A DNA stretch of 64,000 bases from Aliihoeflea aestuarii (GCF_024105665.1 NZ_JAAAMK010000007.1:124001-188000), one strand, 5' to 3'. Counted from the stretch's first letter, positions 54,466 through 63,231 are shown. Translations and numbers: made by a program. The notes: generated from the sequence alone by a model not told the origin.

Positions 54466-55378
54466 CCTCATCAACATTCTCCTGATCGGGCACAGCCTGA
54501 TCGGAACCACGATGCCCCTGATGCTGCAGGACGTCGTCGGGGCTCGGCATGCGGGCGACAAGGTGAACTTCCAGATTATCAACGGTGCGCCGCTGGTCTG
54601 GAACTGGGACCATTCGGCTGAAGCGCAGGGCGTCGACGCGCGGGCGGTGCTGCCGGGCGGCGACGTCGACGTGGTGGTGATGACCGAGGCCGTTCCGCTG
54701 CTCAGCCATACGACGTGGAGCGCGTCCGGGGAAAACGCATTCAAGTTCTACGACCTCGCCGTCACTGCGAATCCGGATGCCCGGGTCTATCTCTTCGAAA
54801 CATGGCACAGCCTCAACAGCGGAACCGGCGTGCGCATCGAGAACAATGGCAATGACGATATCCCGTGGCGGGTGCGGATTGATCAGGACCTCCCGCTTTG
54901 GGAGAGCATCGTGGATTTCGTCAATGACGAGCGCGCGCCCGGTCAGCCCGAAATGCTCATCGTTCCGGGCGGTCAGGCCATGGCTCTGCTTCATGACGAG
55001 ATCGCAGACGGCACGGTACCGGGAACGAAGCGGCTGAACGACGTTTTCGGCGACGACATCCACCCGAACGATATCGGCGCCTACTTCATCGCCATGGTGC
55101 AATACGCAACCATCTACGGCGAAAGCCCGGTCGGCCTGCCCACCAGCTTGCGGAACGAATGGGGGCAGGTGTTTTTCACCGCCCAGCCCGACCTTGCAGA
55201 ACGGCTTCAGGAAATCGCGTGGGAGGCGGTCCGATCCTATCCCCGTTCCGGGGTCGCGAGCGACGGGCGGCGCAGCGAACGGGCGTCGCCGACAGCGCTG
55301 GCTTCGCGTGATCCGGTGGTCGTTGAACCTGCCCATTTCAAGAACAACGGCGCAACTATGCACGGTGAACTGCAATGA
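54455..55378 (+). CDS. SGNH-hydrolase-like protein, paralogue without signal peptide
   Basis: A 307-aa protein related along its whole length to the gene before it: LIGHSLIGTTMP (S14), DVVVMTEAVPL, VYLFETWHSLNSG, WRVRIDQDLPLWE and GDDIHPNDIGAYFIAMVQYATIYG (D200, H203). The conserved block I begins at residue 11, so there is no room for a signal peptide; it should act in the cytoplasm, or be carried by another route. A C-terminal tail of about 50 residues is unique to it. The stop overlaps the start of the export protein gene (ATGA), so it is coupled to the export genes. Confidence 0.7.
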   Translation: MASSLINILLIGHSLIGTTMPLMLQDVVGARHAGDKVNFQIINGAPLVWNWDHSAEAQGVDARAVLPGGDVDVVVMTEAVPLLSHTTWSASGENAFKFYDLAVTANPDARVYLFETWHSLNSGTGVRIENNGNDDIPWRVRIDQDLPLWESIVDFVNDERAPGQPEMLIVPGGQAMALLHDEIADGTVPGTKRLNDVFGDDIHPNDIGAYFIAMVQYATIYGESPVGLPTSLRNEWGQVFFTAQPDLAERLQEIAWEAVRSYPRSGVASDGRRSERASPTALASRDPVVVEPAHFKNNGATMHGELQ

Positions 55379-56628
55379 ATATCGCGAACCGCTTTTCGAC
55401 GACGTGCCGGAGCGTAGCAAATCGCGCAATCGCCCTGCTCGTTCTGCTATGTGTCGCGGCGGCACAAGTGAACGCGCAGGAGGCATACACGCTTCGACCG
55501 GGAGACGTTCTGGAGTTCTGGGTCGCGCAGGACGAACAGCTCAATCGCAGTGTGACTATCGGCCCCGATGGACGGCTCTCACTGCCTCTGGTCGGCCATT
55601 TGACCGTGGAGGGGAAAACCGTCGACGAAGTGGAGGCGGACGTTATCGATCGCCTGCGTCCTTACTATACGGACAGTCTCGATATCGCGGTCATGCTACA
55701 GCCGCATCCCTCGCATCTGCCGTCGGTATTCGTGGCGGGTGAGGTCGAGGAACCCGGCGTCTTTCCGTATCGTCCGGGCATGACGGTGCTCCATGCGATA
55801 ACATTGGCGGGCGGTCCTTATCGCACACCGCTGGTCGCGCGAGACGTCGATCGCTCGATCCTTCTGAAAAGCGAAATCGACGCAGCGCAGAAGTCGGGCG
55901 CCGAAATCAGCTTTGCGATCGCGCGACTGGAAGCCGAACTTGCCGGATCCGATCGGGTCGTGGCTCCCAGCAATCTCGCGTTCGAGCTTTCCGAAGCCCA
56001 GCTCGCCGAAATCGGGGAGCGTGAACAACGGCTTCTGGACCTTCGCATCGCCGCACGCACCTCCGCGTCGAATGTGTCGAGCGAGGTGAGGGAGATGACC
56101 ACGCGCGGCATCGAAGCGGTGCGCCAGCAGCGCGGGATCATCGACCGCCGCCGGGAGCTTCAGGCGGAACGCGTCGCCTCGGCCACCACGCTGGTTGAGC
56201 GAGGCCACATGCAGCGCTCGCAACTGCTGGAGCAACAAGGCGGTTTGGCCGCGATCGACGGCGAGGCCGGTGAACTCGAGGCGCAGATCGCCGCAGCGGA
56301 GGCGTCGGCCATCGAGGAAGCCAACCGCGACGGCGTGCTGTCCGGCGAACGGCAGGTCGAGCTCATGACCGAGCTCAACGATGCGCGGCGGCAATTGGAG
56401 GCATTGAACGCAAGGCTGGGCGATAATCGCCGAGCGCTGGCGGTCTATGAACGCGACAGTGCAGGCAACAGCCAGGAAGCGCCGTTCGCCTATCGGATCA
56501 TGCGGACGATCGAGGGAACCAGCACGCAAATCGATGCCTCGACGCTGACGGCCCTGCTGCCGGGCGATCTGGTGGAAGTCATGAAGATTTCGAGCGCGAC
56601 GCCGATGGCGAGCGCGACGGTGAACTGA
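55375..56628 (+). CDS. Polysaccharide export protein (OPX/Wza-like, ExoF type)
   Basis: A 417-aa periplasmic/outer-membrane export protein. A signal peptide (AIALLVLLCVAAAQVNAQ) is followed by the poly-export domain (YTLRPGDVLEFWVAQDEQLNRSVTIGPDGRLSLPLVG) and an SLBB domain (SVFVAGEVEEPGVFPYRPGMTVLHAITLAGG). About residues 190-360 form a long coiled coil with Glu, Arg and Ala (RREL..ERVASATTLVERGHM). This layout is that of rhizobial ExoF rather than of E. coli Wza, and lacks a lipobox Cys. It forms or feeds the outer-membrane channel for the exopolysaccharide, with the Wzz-like protein encoded next. Confidence 0.9.
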   Translation: MNIANRFSTTCRSVANRAIALLVLLCVAAAQVNAQEAYTLRPGDVLEFWVAQDEQLNRSVTIGPDGRLSLPLVGHLTVEGKTVDEVEADVIDRLRPYYTDSLDIAVMLQPHPSHLPSVFVAGEVEEPGVFPYRPGMTVLHAITLAGGPYRTPLVARDVDRSILLKSEIDAAQKSGAEISFAIARLEAELAGSDRVVAPSNLAFELSEAQLAEIGEREQRLLDLRIAARTSASNVSSEVREMTTRGIEAVRQQRGIIDRRRELQAERVASATTLVERGHMQRSQLLEQQGGLAAIDGEAGELEAQIAAAEASAIEEANRDGVLSGERQVELMTELNDARRQLEALNARLGDNRRALAVYERDSAGNSQEAPFAYRIMRTIEGTSTQIDASTLTALLPGDLVEVMKISSATPMASATVN

Positions 56629-56677
56629 AGCGACGCAGGCTGGCGAAGGCCCGAGAACGGGCGGGGTAGGGCGTTCA

Positions 56678-58261
56678 ATGAGTGATTTTCGACTTGTCTA
56701 TTACTATCTGGATCTGGCGATCCGCCGTCCATTGGTCTGGATCGTACCCGCGCTCATCGCGCTTGCGCTCGGCGCGGTCTATATAGTCAACATCCCGCGA
56801 AGCTACTATTCGGAGGCGGTGATCGTCGTCAGTTCGCAGGCGATACCGTCGACGCTGGTCCAGTCCACCGTCACCAACGAGCGCCTTCAATTCATTGAGC
56901 AACGCGTTCTGGCCCGCGAGAACCTGCTCAAGCTGGTACGCAAATTCGACCTGTTGCCGGAACTGAAGGGGCAGGTCTCCAACACGCAACTGGCGCATAT
57001 CGTACGCGGTCACATTGTCATCACCATGAGGGCGACGGAAGCGTCGGAGCAGTTCGCCGCAAGTTCCGTCTTCGGCATCGGCGTCAACGCCTCGACACCC
57101 GACCTTGCCGCCGACATGGCAAGCGAGATCGCGGCCATGATCACCGAGGAGAACCGGAGGGCGCGCATGTCGCGCGCAACGGAAGCCAGCACGTTCCTGG
57201 AGCGTGAGGTTTCGGTGCTGACCAGTCGTGCGAATGAACTGGGCGCACGCTTGTCCCAATTCACGCAGGACAATGAAAATCGGCTGCCGAGCCGTCTCAC
57301 GCTGCATCTGAGCGATATTCGCGAAGGGCAGAGCGAACTGGCGGAAATTGCTCGGGAACTGGCCGAAGCACGCTCGAACCTCGACGTGCTGCGCGCGGAA
57401 CTTTTCGTGCACGAAACATCCGGAGATGCTTCGCTTCGGGAACGACGCGACGAGTTGCGCACGCTGCGCGCCGATCTCGTTGCGCGCTCGACGGTGCTCT
57501 CACCGCAGCATCACGAGATCAGGTCGATAAAATCGCGGATCGCCGCACTGGAATCGAATTTGGCGCAAGCCGCGCCCGAAGATGGCCAGGAAGTGGTTTC
57601 CGTGAATATGTCGCCGGAAGTCATGCTTGTCGGACAACGCATTAAGTTTGCCGAGCAGCAGGTCGAGGCGCTTGAAGCGCAGCAGGTGGCGCTGACGGGG
57701 AACCTCGAAGAAATCCGCAACATCGTCGCCGACATGCCGAATGTCGAGGCGCAACTCAACCTCCTCGTGGCGGAGCGCGACGCGGTGCAGCGGAACCTGG
57801 ACGACATGTCCGGCAAGCTGAACGTCGCGCGGCTTGGCGAGCGGCTCGAGACGGATCAGCAGGACGAGCAGATCAGGATTCTCGAAACGCCGGAGGCCCC
57901 GCTTTATCCGAGCGGCACATCGCGCACCAATTACATGCTCGCCATGCTGGGCGCCTCGCTCGCCCTTGGAATGGGGTGTCTTTACGTCGCCGATACGTTC
58001 GATCCCAAAATACGCGGTGCGTTCGATGTCGAGCCGGTCATCGGCGAAAGTCCGCTGGTCATCATCGATTACTGGCAGACCTCGGCGCAGAAGCGCCGGA
58101 ATATCGCACTTGCGGCGATTGCCTTGCTTCTCCTTGCGCTTGTCGGCGGCTCCGCCCTTTTGGGCCTTTACGGCTGGCCGCCGAACCTCATGGCCTCGAA
58201 CGACAGCCCCAACCTTTTTGCAATTGCCGACATGTCGAGGACCGATCCATGGAAAGCGTAA
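56678..58261 (+). CDS. Polysaccharide copolymerase, Wzz/GumC family
   Basis: A 527-aa inner-membrane protein controlling chain length and export. First transmembrane helix about residues 18-38 (RPLVWIVPALIALALGAVYIV), then the Wzz domain (YYSEAVIVVSSQAIPST, ERLQFIEQRVLARENLLKLV). A long periplasmic coiled coil follows (residues 165-400), then a second helix (YMLAMLGASLALGMGCLYVADTFD). An extra third helix lies near the C-terminus (IALAAIALLLLALVGGSALL). There is no fused kinase domain; a separate BY-kinase-like gene starts 13 bases before its end. Confidence 0.9.
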   Translation: MSDFRLVYYYLDLAIRRPLVWIVPALIALALGAVYIVNIPRSYYSEAVIVVSSQAIPSTLVQSTVTNERLQFIEQRVLARENLLKLVRKFDLLPELKGQVSNTQLAHIVRGHIVITMRATEASEQFAASSVFGIGVNASTPDLAADMASEIAAMITEENRRARMSRATEASTFLEREVSVLTSRANELGARLSQFTQDNENRLPSRLTLHLSDIREGQSELAEIARELAEARSNLDVLRAELFVHETSGDASLRERRDELRTLRADLVARSTVLSPQHHEIRSIKSRIAALESNLAQAAPEDGQEVVSVNMSPEVMLVGQRIKFAEQQVEALEAQQVALTGNLEEIRNIVADMPNVEAQLNLLVAERDAVQRNLDDMSGKLNVARLGERLETDQQDEQIRILETPEAPLYPSGTSRTNYMLAMLGASLALGMGCLYVADTFDPKIRGAFDVEPVIGESPLVIIDYWQTSAQKRRNIALAAIALLLLALVGGSALLGLYGWPPNLMASNDSPNLFAIADMSRTDPWKA

Positions 58262-59037
58262 TCGAAGCCCTCAATCGGGCTCGCATCCTCTCCATCGAGG
58301 AGTTGAGGGCAAAAGCTGGCGCACCGGCGGAAGGTTTTCACGCAGACCAGTTGCATGCCGATCCATTTCGCGCGGCGAATCTGCCGGCCCATACACCATC
58401 GTCGCTCGATCTCAAAAACAAGCGGATCGTCGCATTCGACGCGAGAGATCGCCAGACGAGGATATTCGACCTTCTGCGCAACGGGCTGCTTGGAACGGTT
58501 GGAGACCACGACACACGCGTGATCGCGGTGGTGGCGCCCGCACATGGCTGCGGAGTGTCTACACTCGCTGCCAATCTGGCGTTCAGCACCGCGCGAAAGC
58601 GGCAGTGGCAGGTCGTGCTTGCCACGCTCGACCCGTCGCAGACATTCGAACGCCTCGGACTTCGCGCCACCGTAGCGGATTCAGGCAGTGTGGCGGGAGC
58701 CGAGACGATCAGGGTTCAGGTCGATGGTTCTGCGCTTTATCTGGCAAACCTGGCTACTCTTGGCGAACTGAGCGGGCAAACCGTTGCACGGCACACGCTT
58801 CTCCGCGACTGGATCGATCATGTCAAAAGAGAATGCGGACCGACCGTCCTGATCCTCGACCTGCCGCCGCTACCGATCAGCGATGACAGCGCAACGGTCG
58901 CGATGATGTCGAATACGGCGCTGCTCGTCGTGGGTGTCGGATCATCGACCGTCGCGGACATCGAGGCATGCCGAAGTTCGCTTGCGCAGACACCTCATTA
59001 CGTTGTCCTCAACAAGGCGCGCCCTCACGGTCTTTAA
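58249..59037 (+). CDS. BY-kinase/CpsD-like protein with defective P-loop
   Basis: A 262-aa protein in the position and fold of bacterial tyrosine kinases or ParA-like ATPases of polysaccharide loci. The P-loop segment is VAPAHGCGVSTLAANLA. Its key lysine is replaced by Val103 (GCGVST instead of GxGKST), and the Walker A' region (VVLATLDPSQ) lacks the usual D-x-R. Walker B is present (TVLILDLPPLPISDD). No Tyr cluster is found at the C-terminus (VLNKARPHGL). It probably binds or positions the copolymerase rather than acting as a normal kinase. It overlaps the copolymerase gene by 13 bases. Confidence 0.8.
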   Translation: MESVIEALNRARILSIEELRAKAGAPAEGFHADQLHADPFRAANLPAHTPSSLDLKNKRIVAFDARDRQTRIFDLLRNGLLGTVGDHDTRVIAVVAPAHGCGVSTLAANLAFSTARKRQWQVVLATLDPSQTFERLGLRATVADSGSVAGAETIRVQVDGSALYLANLATLGELSGQTVARHTLLRDWIDHVKRECGPTVLILDLPPLPISDDSATVAMMSNTALLVVGVGSSTVADIEACRSSLAQTPHYVVLNKARPHGL

Positions 59038-59159
59038 CGGCATCGTTTTCCTGCTTGCCGACGCTCCCGTCGCTGGGGCAGGGTGGCACGGCGCGCCCGC
59101 GCTTGCGGTCGGGCGCAGGTTCGGGCGCCGTTCTCAAGGTACGATCAGGATTTCGATCC

Positions 59160-59993
59160 ATGTATGAATCGCATTTCGGACTTCGGGAAAAACCGTTTTC
59201 CATCCTTCCAAACCCGAAGTTCCTCTATTTGGGCAATCGCCATCGGATGGCCTATTCGATGCTTGAGTACGGCGTGGCGGACAATGCCGGTTTCACGGTC
59301 ATCACCGGCAATATCGGGTCGGGCAAGACGTCGCTCGTGCGCAAGCTGGTGGGCGAGATTCCCGAAAACGTGACGACGGCGCTTATCAGCAACACATCGG
59401 ACCAGTCCGGCCGGCTGCTCGACTGGATCATGATGGCTTTCGGCCAGCCTTTCGAGGACCGCTCTTATCCAAGGCTGTATCAGGAATTCCAGCGGTTTCT
59501 GGTCGAGCAGCGTCAGGGCGGCCGCCGGTCGGTCGTGATCATCGACGAGGCGCAGAATCTCGATGCGGCGCGTCTGGAAGAATTGCGGATGCTGTCGAAC
59601 GTCAATGTCGACGAAATGCTGCTTCAACTGGTCGTCGTGGGCCAGCCGGAACTTCGCGATCTGCTCAGGATGCCGGGCATGAAGCAGTTCGCGCAGCGCG
59701 TTTCGTCCGACTTCAATCTGCTACCGCTATCGGTGCCTGAAGCGGTGCCATATTTCGCGCACCGGCTCACCGTCGCCGGGGGAAGCCCGCGTCTCTTCAC
59801 GCGGCCGGCGACCGGCTTGATATACGATCATGCGGCAGGCATTCCGCGGGTCATGAACATCGTTGCGGACCGTTGCCTGCTTTATGCCTTCGCCGAACGA
59901 AAGGGCTTCGTCGGCCAGCGGATCGTCAACAAGGTGACGGACGACATGAACAAATACGGCTCTTTCGCGGCGGCCGGAAACCTCGAAGCCTGA
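59160..59993 (+). CDS. ExeA-like AAA ATPase (exosortase/PEP-CTERM-associated ATPase type)
   Basis: A 277-aa ATPase: YESHFGLREKPFSILPNPKFLYLG, P-loop ITGNIGSGKTSLVRKLVG (K56), Walker B SVVIIDEAQNLDAARLEELRMLSN, and GQPELRDLLRMP...FAQRVSSDFNLLPL. This matches ATPases related to general secretion ExeA/GspA, and the type found beside the export genes of exosortase-linked polysaccharide loci. Order here (OPX, Wzz, kinase-like, ATPase) is the same as in those loci. No peptidoglycan-binding domain is attached. ATG 59160 has AGGA upstream. A terminator follows. Confidence 0.88.
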   Translation: MYESHFGLREKPFSILPNPKFLYLGNRHRMAYSMLEYGVADNAGFTVITGNIGSGKTSLVRKLVGEIPENVTTALISNTSDQSGRLLDWIMMAFGQPFEDRSYPRLYQEFQRFLVEQRQGGRRSVVIIDEAQNLDAARLEELRMLSNVNVDEMLLQLVVVGQPELRDLLRMPGMKQFAQRVSSDFNLLPLSVPEAVPYFAHRLTVAGGSPRLFTRPATGLIYDHAAGIPRVMNIVADRCLLYAFAERKGFVGQRIVNKVTDDMNKYGSFAAAGNLEA

Positions 59994-60064
59994 CGATATC
60001 TTCTGCCGGGACGTGCCGAAATTAGCGATGCGTAAACCGGTTTGCGGCAGTCTGCCTGTTCGGA

Positions 60065-60096
60065 AAGGCCGCGATTCGCTCGGGCGGCCTTCTTTT
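60065..60096 (+). terminator. Terminator after the export gene operon
   Basis: AAGGCCGC (60065-60072) pairs perfectly with GCGGCCTT (60084-60091) and is followed by CTTTT. It ends the operon that began at the SGNH genes. Confidence 0.7.
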
Positions 60097-60115
60097 GGCG
60101 AGGCGCAATCCGATC

Positions 60116-60391
60116 ATGCGATCGGGTCAGGATATCACATTGATGATGCTGATCCTTTTTGCAGCGGGGCTGATCCTGGGAACGCGGTTCACCGTCTTCG
60201 TGCTCGTTCCCTTCGGCGTCGCCATCACCATCGCGTGCCTAGCATGGGGATTGGTGTCGCCGGGATCCGTGACGCTTCTTGCATGGGCGGCCTATATCGC
60301 CGCCCTCAACTTCGGCTTTCTGCTCGGCGGCGTGTTTCGCAGATGCCTGCAAAGGTGCCGGACGGACGATAAGTACGCGTCGCATTCCTAA
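60116..60391 (+). CDS. Small membrane protein, three helices
   Basis: A 91-aa protein with three hydrophobic helices: ITLMMLILFAAGLILGTRF, VFVLVPFGVAITIACLAWGLV and VTLLAWAAYIAALNFGFLLGG, and a basic Cys-containing tail (RRCLQRCRTDD). I recognise no family. It lies between a terminator and the intergenic repeat, so it may have its own promoter. ATG 60116 is used; a TTG at 60095 is possible. A role in the exopolysaccharide locus is suggested only by position. Confidence 0.5.
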   Translation: MRSGQDITLMMLILFAAGLILGTRFTVFVLVPFGVAITIACLAWGLVSPGSVTLLAWAAYIAALNFGFLLGGVFRRCLQRCRTDDKYASHS

Positions 60392-60590
60392 AGCGCGTCG
60401 CGATCTTTCAGACTCTCTCCGTGCGCTTTAGGCTCTTGTTCTTGCGCATGCCTTTATCCCGAAACCGGTGCCCACTTTCGGGAGACATGCGCTAGCCCAA
60501 GCGTTACCGCCGGATAGCTGCATTTATCTAATGGCGCGATGAGCAATCCTCGCGCATGATCCGGCAAAAGTGGACTTGCGGCGTCCTCTT
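60392..60590. repeat. Rhizobiales-type intergenic repeat
   Basis: The sequence AAAGCGCGTCGCGATCTTTC, then GCGCTTTAGGCTCTTG, GCGCATGC, CCGAAACCGGTGCCCACTTT and GACATGCGCTAG follows a pattern I know from many rhizobial intergenic regions (GCGCATG...CCGAAACCGG...CACTTT...GACATGC). A second piece, CGCATGATCCGGCAAAAGTG, at about 60550-60575 is related to the same repeat class. No gene is present from 60392 to 60624. Confidence 0.55.
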
Positions 60591-60624
60591 CTAGGGTTGG
60601 GCCTTGGTCGCGGCGAGGATCGCC

Positions 60625-61785
60625 ATGGTGAAAATTGGCATCGTCGGCACAGGCTATGTCGCTGACCTTTACATGCGCTCATTCGCGAGCTTTCCGGGGC
60701 TCGACATCGTGGGCGTTACGGACATCGCAATCGATCGAAGCGAACGGTTCGCGCGACATTGGGGGCTGGTCGCGCTTCCCGATCTCGCGGCCCTTGCCGA
60801 AGCTATCGGGCCGGGCGGCCTCGTTCTCAATTTGACCAACCCGGCCGCACACTATCAGATCAGCCGGCAATGCCTCGAGGCGGGGCTTAACGTCTATTCC
60901 GAAAAACCGCTTGCGCTCGAACTCGAACAGGCAAGGCACCTATGCGATCTGGCAAAGGAACGCGGCCTGCTGCTTGCTTCCGCGCCGTGCAGCGTGCTCG
61001 GCGAAGCCGCGCAACTGATGGCGGCAGCGGTGCGGGCGGATGTCGCGGGTCGCGTCAGGCTCGTCTACGCCGAACTCGACGACGATTACATATCGAAAGC
61101 GCCTTACAGCCTGTGGACCAGCAATTCGGGAGCGCCATGGCCTTCGAAGGACGAATTCGAGGTCGGCTGCACGATCGAACATGCCGGATATTACCTGACA
61201 TGGCTGATCGCCATGTTCGGCAGTGTCCAGAGCATCGTCGCCGTATCGGCCTGCCTGGCGCCCGATCAGATGGAAGTCGATCAGCCGGCTCCCGACTTCT
61301 CGGTCGCGACACTGTTCTTCGAATCCAACGTGGTCGCGCGTCTGACCTGTTCCATACTGGCGCCGCACAATCACAAGCTCGTCGTCGTCGGCGACAACGG
61401 CATTTTGCAGGTGGACGATTGCTGGGACAATTCTGCGCGGGTCCGCTTTCGCCGGCGTTTTCCGTTTCGCCGCCGCCTCATCACGTCGCCCATTCCACAA
61501 AGACTGAAGTTCTCGGCTGAAACGCATGCCAAACCGCGCAGGTTCGGGGCGGCATCGATGAACTTCGCGCTTGGGCCGCTCGATCTCGTCGAAGCGATCC
61601 GAGACAAGCGCGCGCCGCGTCTGACGGCGGATTTCGCACTGCACGTTACCGAGGTAACCCTCGCGATTCACACCGCCGGCAATTCCTCGGGAATCAGGAC
61701 GATCGAGACCAGATGCGCGCCTCTTATGCCGATGCCCTGGGCGTCGCAGTTGCGAAGCCCCGCTCGCTGGCGCAAGGCTGTTTAA
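60625..61785 (+). CDS. Gfo/Idh/MocA family sugar oxidoreductase
   Basis: A 386-aa NAD(P)-dependent dehydrogenase. The Rossmann N-terminus is KIGIVGTGYVADLYMRSF, followed by NLTNPAAHYQISRQCLEAGLNVYSEKPLALELEQA, where EKP holds the family catalytic lysine. The C-terminal beta-sheet domain includes CTIEHAGYYLTWLIAMFG with a His in the active-site region. In glycan loci such enzymes oxidise nucleotide sugars (for example at C3) for amino- or keto-sugar synthesis. No partner aminotransferase is seen in the window. ATG 60625 has GAGGA six bases upstream. Confidence 0.88.
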   Translation: MVKIGIVGTGYVADLYMRSFASFPGLDIVGVTDIAIDRSERFARHWGLVALPDLAALAEAIGPGGLVLNLTNPAAHYQISRQCLEAGLNVYSEKPLALELEQARHLCDLAKERGLLLASAPCSVLGEAAQLMAAAVRADVAGRVRLVYAELDDDYISKAPYSLWTSNSGAPWPSKDEFEVGCTIEHAGYYLTWLIAMFGSVQSIVAVSACLAPDQMEVDQPAPDFSVATLFFESNVVARLTCSILAPHNHKLVVVGDNGILQVDDCWDNSARVRFRRRFPFRRRLITSPIPQRLKFSAETHAKPRRFGAASMNFALGPLDLVEAIRDKRAPRLTADFALHVTEVTLAIHTAGNSSGIRTIETRCAPLMPMPWASQLRSPARWRKAV

Positions 61786-61800
61786 GAGATACTTGATATA

Positions 61801-61807
61801 TAGATCG
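61801..61807. promoter_or_regulatory. TAGATCG half-site upstream of the GT4 gene
   Basis: TAGATCG within TATATAGATCGAATT, about 90 bases upstream of the GT4 start, in an AT-rich gap. It repeats the half-site seen at 49491-49498 and 53451-53457. Confidence 0.3.
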
Positions 61808-61896
61808 AATTTGCTAGGCGTATTCGGTCAAGACATCCTGCATTGTATTATTTTCAGGGCGCTATTTCAGGTCTTTGAAATAGAGCGGGGGTCGAT

Positions 61897-63195
61897 GTGA
61901 ATATTTGTTATTTCATAAACACGTATCCGCTGGGCAGTTCGACTTTCATTCGTCGCGAACTCCAGGCGGTCGAGCGCGCCGGCATCAATGTCAACCGGAT
62001 CGCCGTGCGCGTCGGCGCCCCCCTCATCGAGCCGGCCGATATCGAGGAACGGGCGAAGACCGAGTATATTCTGGGGCAATCCTGGTGGCGGCTGATCTGG
62101 ATCGCATTGAGCACGATCGCTCAGTTTCCGGTCCGGACGCTGCGTGCATTCGGCCTTGCCATGCAGATGGCGGGCCGGTCGCGGGAAGGATACGTGCGAC
62201 ATGTCGCATATCTCGTCGAGGCCTGTTATCTCGCGCGGCGTTGCCGGGAGCTTCGCATCCAGCACGTCCATACGCATTTTGGAACGAATTCCGCGGCGAT
62301 CGCGATGCTGGCGAACATGCTCGGCGGTCCGGCCTACAGTTTCACCGTCCATGGCCCGGAAGAGTTCGACATGCCGATTTCGCTGTCGCTTGGTGACAAG
62401 ATCGCTCGCGCCGCCTTCGTTGTGGGCGTGAGTTCGTTCGGCCGCAGCCAGCTTTACAGGTGGAGCGAGGCCACGCACTGGCATCGGATCAAGGTCGTCC
62501 ATTGCGGTCTCGACACGACGATGTTTCCGGATCCTTCACCGCCGGCCGGGCGCCGACGGCTCGTCACGATCGGACGTCTGGTCGAGCAGAAGGGACAGTT
62601 GCTACTTATCGAGGCGATGGCGCAGGCATCGAAAACCTTTCCCGATCTCCACTTGACCATCATCGGCGACGGCGTCCTGCGCGGCGAGATCGAACGCGCC
62701 ATCCGTCACGCCAGGCTGGAGCGGAACGTCACGATGCCCGGATGGCTGGACGAGCAGGCTGTCAGGCGGGAACTGGCGGACGCGGACGCGCTCGTTCTGC
62801 CGAGCTTTGCCGAGGGCTTGCCGGTCGTGCTCATGGAAGCCATGGCGTCGGCGCGACCGGTGATCACAACCCGGATCGCCGGCATACCTGAACTCGTATC
62901 CGACGGCGTTCACGGCTGGCTCGTGACGGCGGGCGATGTAACGTCGCTTGTGGCTGCAATCGAACGGTTTGCCGTGACGCCCGCCGAGGAACTCGGCGCA
63001 ATGGGCCGCGCATGCCGCGAACGATCCCTCGACCGGCACGACGTCGACCGCTGCGCGGCGCAACTCGCCGAGATGTTCGCGGCGGACGTCGAACCTGCCC
63101 GGCTTTCCGAGAACCGGACGCCGGTTACCACAACGCGGCTTTCGGGCAACCGAAAGCTCGGCTGGATCGGGAAAGGCGCGGAGGATGTGCGCTGA
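61897..63195 (+). CDS. Family 4 glycosyltransferase (WcaL-like)
   Basis: A 432-aa GT-B enzyme. The acceptor half starts NICYFINTYPLGSSTFIRRELQAVERAGI and has HVHTHFGTNSAAIAML and FTVHGPEEFDMP. The donor half has VHCGLDTTMF, RLVTIGRLVEQKGQLLLIEAMA, PGWLDEQAVRRELADAD and LPSFAEGLPVVLMEAMASARPVI with the EX7E motif. It resembles the colanic acid galactosyltransferase WcaL and similar transferases. The start is GTG at 61897 (MNICYFINTY). The sugar donor is unknown. The PKS gene follows on the same strand after 130 bases. Confidence 0.9.
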   Translation: MNICYFINTYPLGSSTFIRRELQAVERAGINVNRIAVRVGAPLIEPADIEERAKTEYILGQSWWRLIWIALSTIAQFPVRTLRAFGLAMQMAGRSREGYVRHVAYLVEACYLARRCRELRIQHVHTHFGTNSAAIAMLANMLGGPAYSFTVHGPEEFDMPISLSLGDKIARAAFVVGVSSFGRSQLYRWSEATHWHRIKVVHCGLDTTMFPDPSPPAGRRRLVTIGRLVEQKGQLLLIEAMAQASKTFPDLHLTIIGDGVLRGEIERAIRHARLERNVTMPGWLDEQAVRRELADADALVLPSFAEGLPVVLMEAMASARPVITTRIAGIPELVSDGVHGWLVTAGDVTSLVAAIERFAVTPAEELGAMGRACRERSLDRHDVDRCAAQLAEMFAADVEPARLSENRTPVTTTRLSGNRKLGWIGKGAEDVR

Positions 63196-63231
63196 AGCGC
63201 CGCTTCGTGATTTTCACAAGCACAGGTGCCT

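Noticed and set aside
59038-59159. Possible N-terminal extension of the ExeA-like ATPase from about 58968
   Set aside because: It would overlap the kinase-like gene and has no family sequence; the ATG at 59160 with AGGA upstream gives the normal start.
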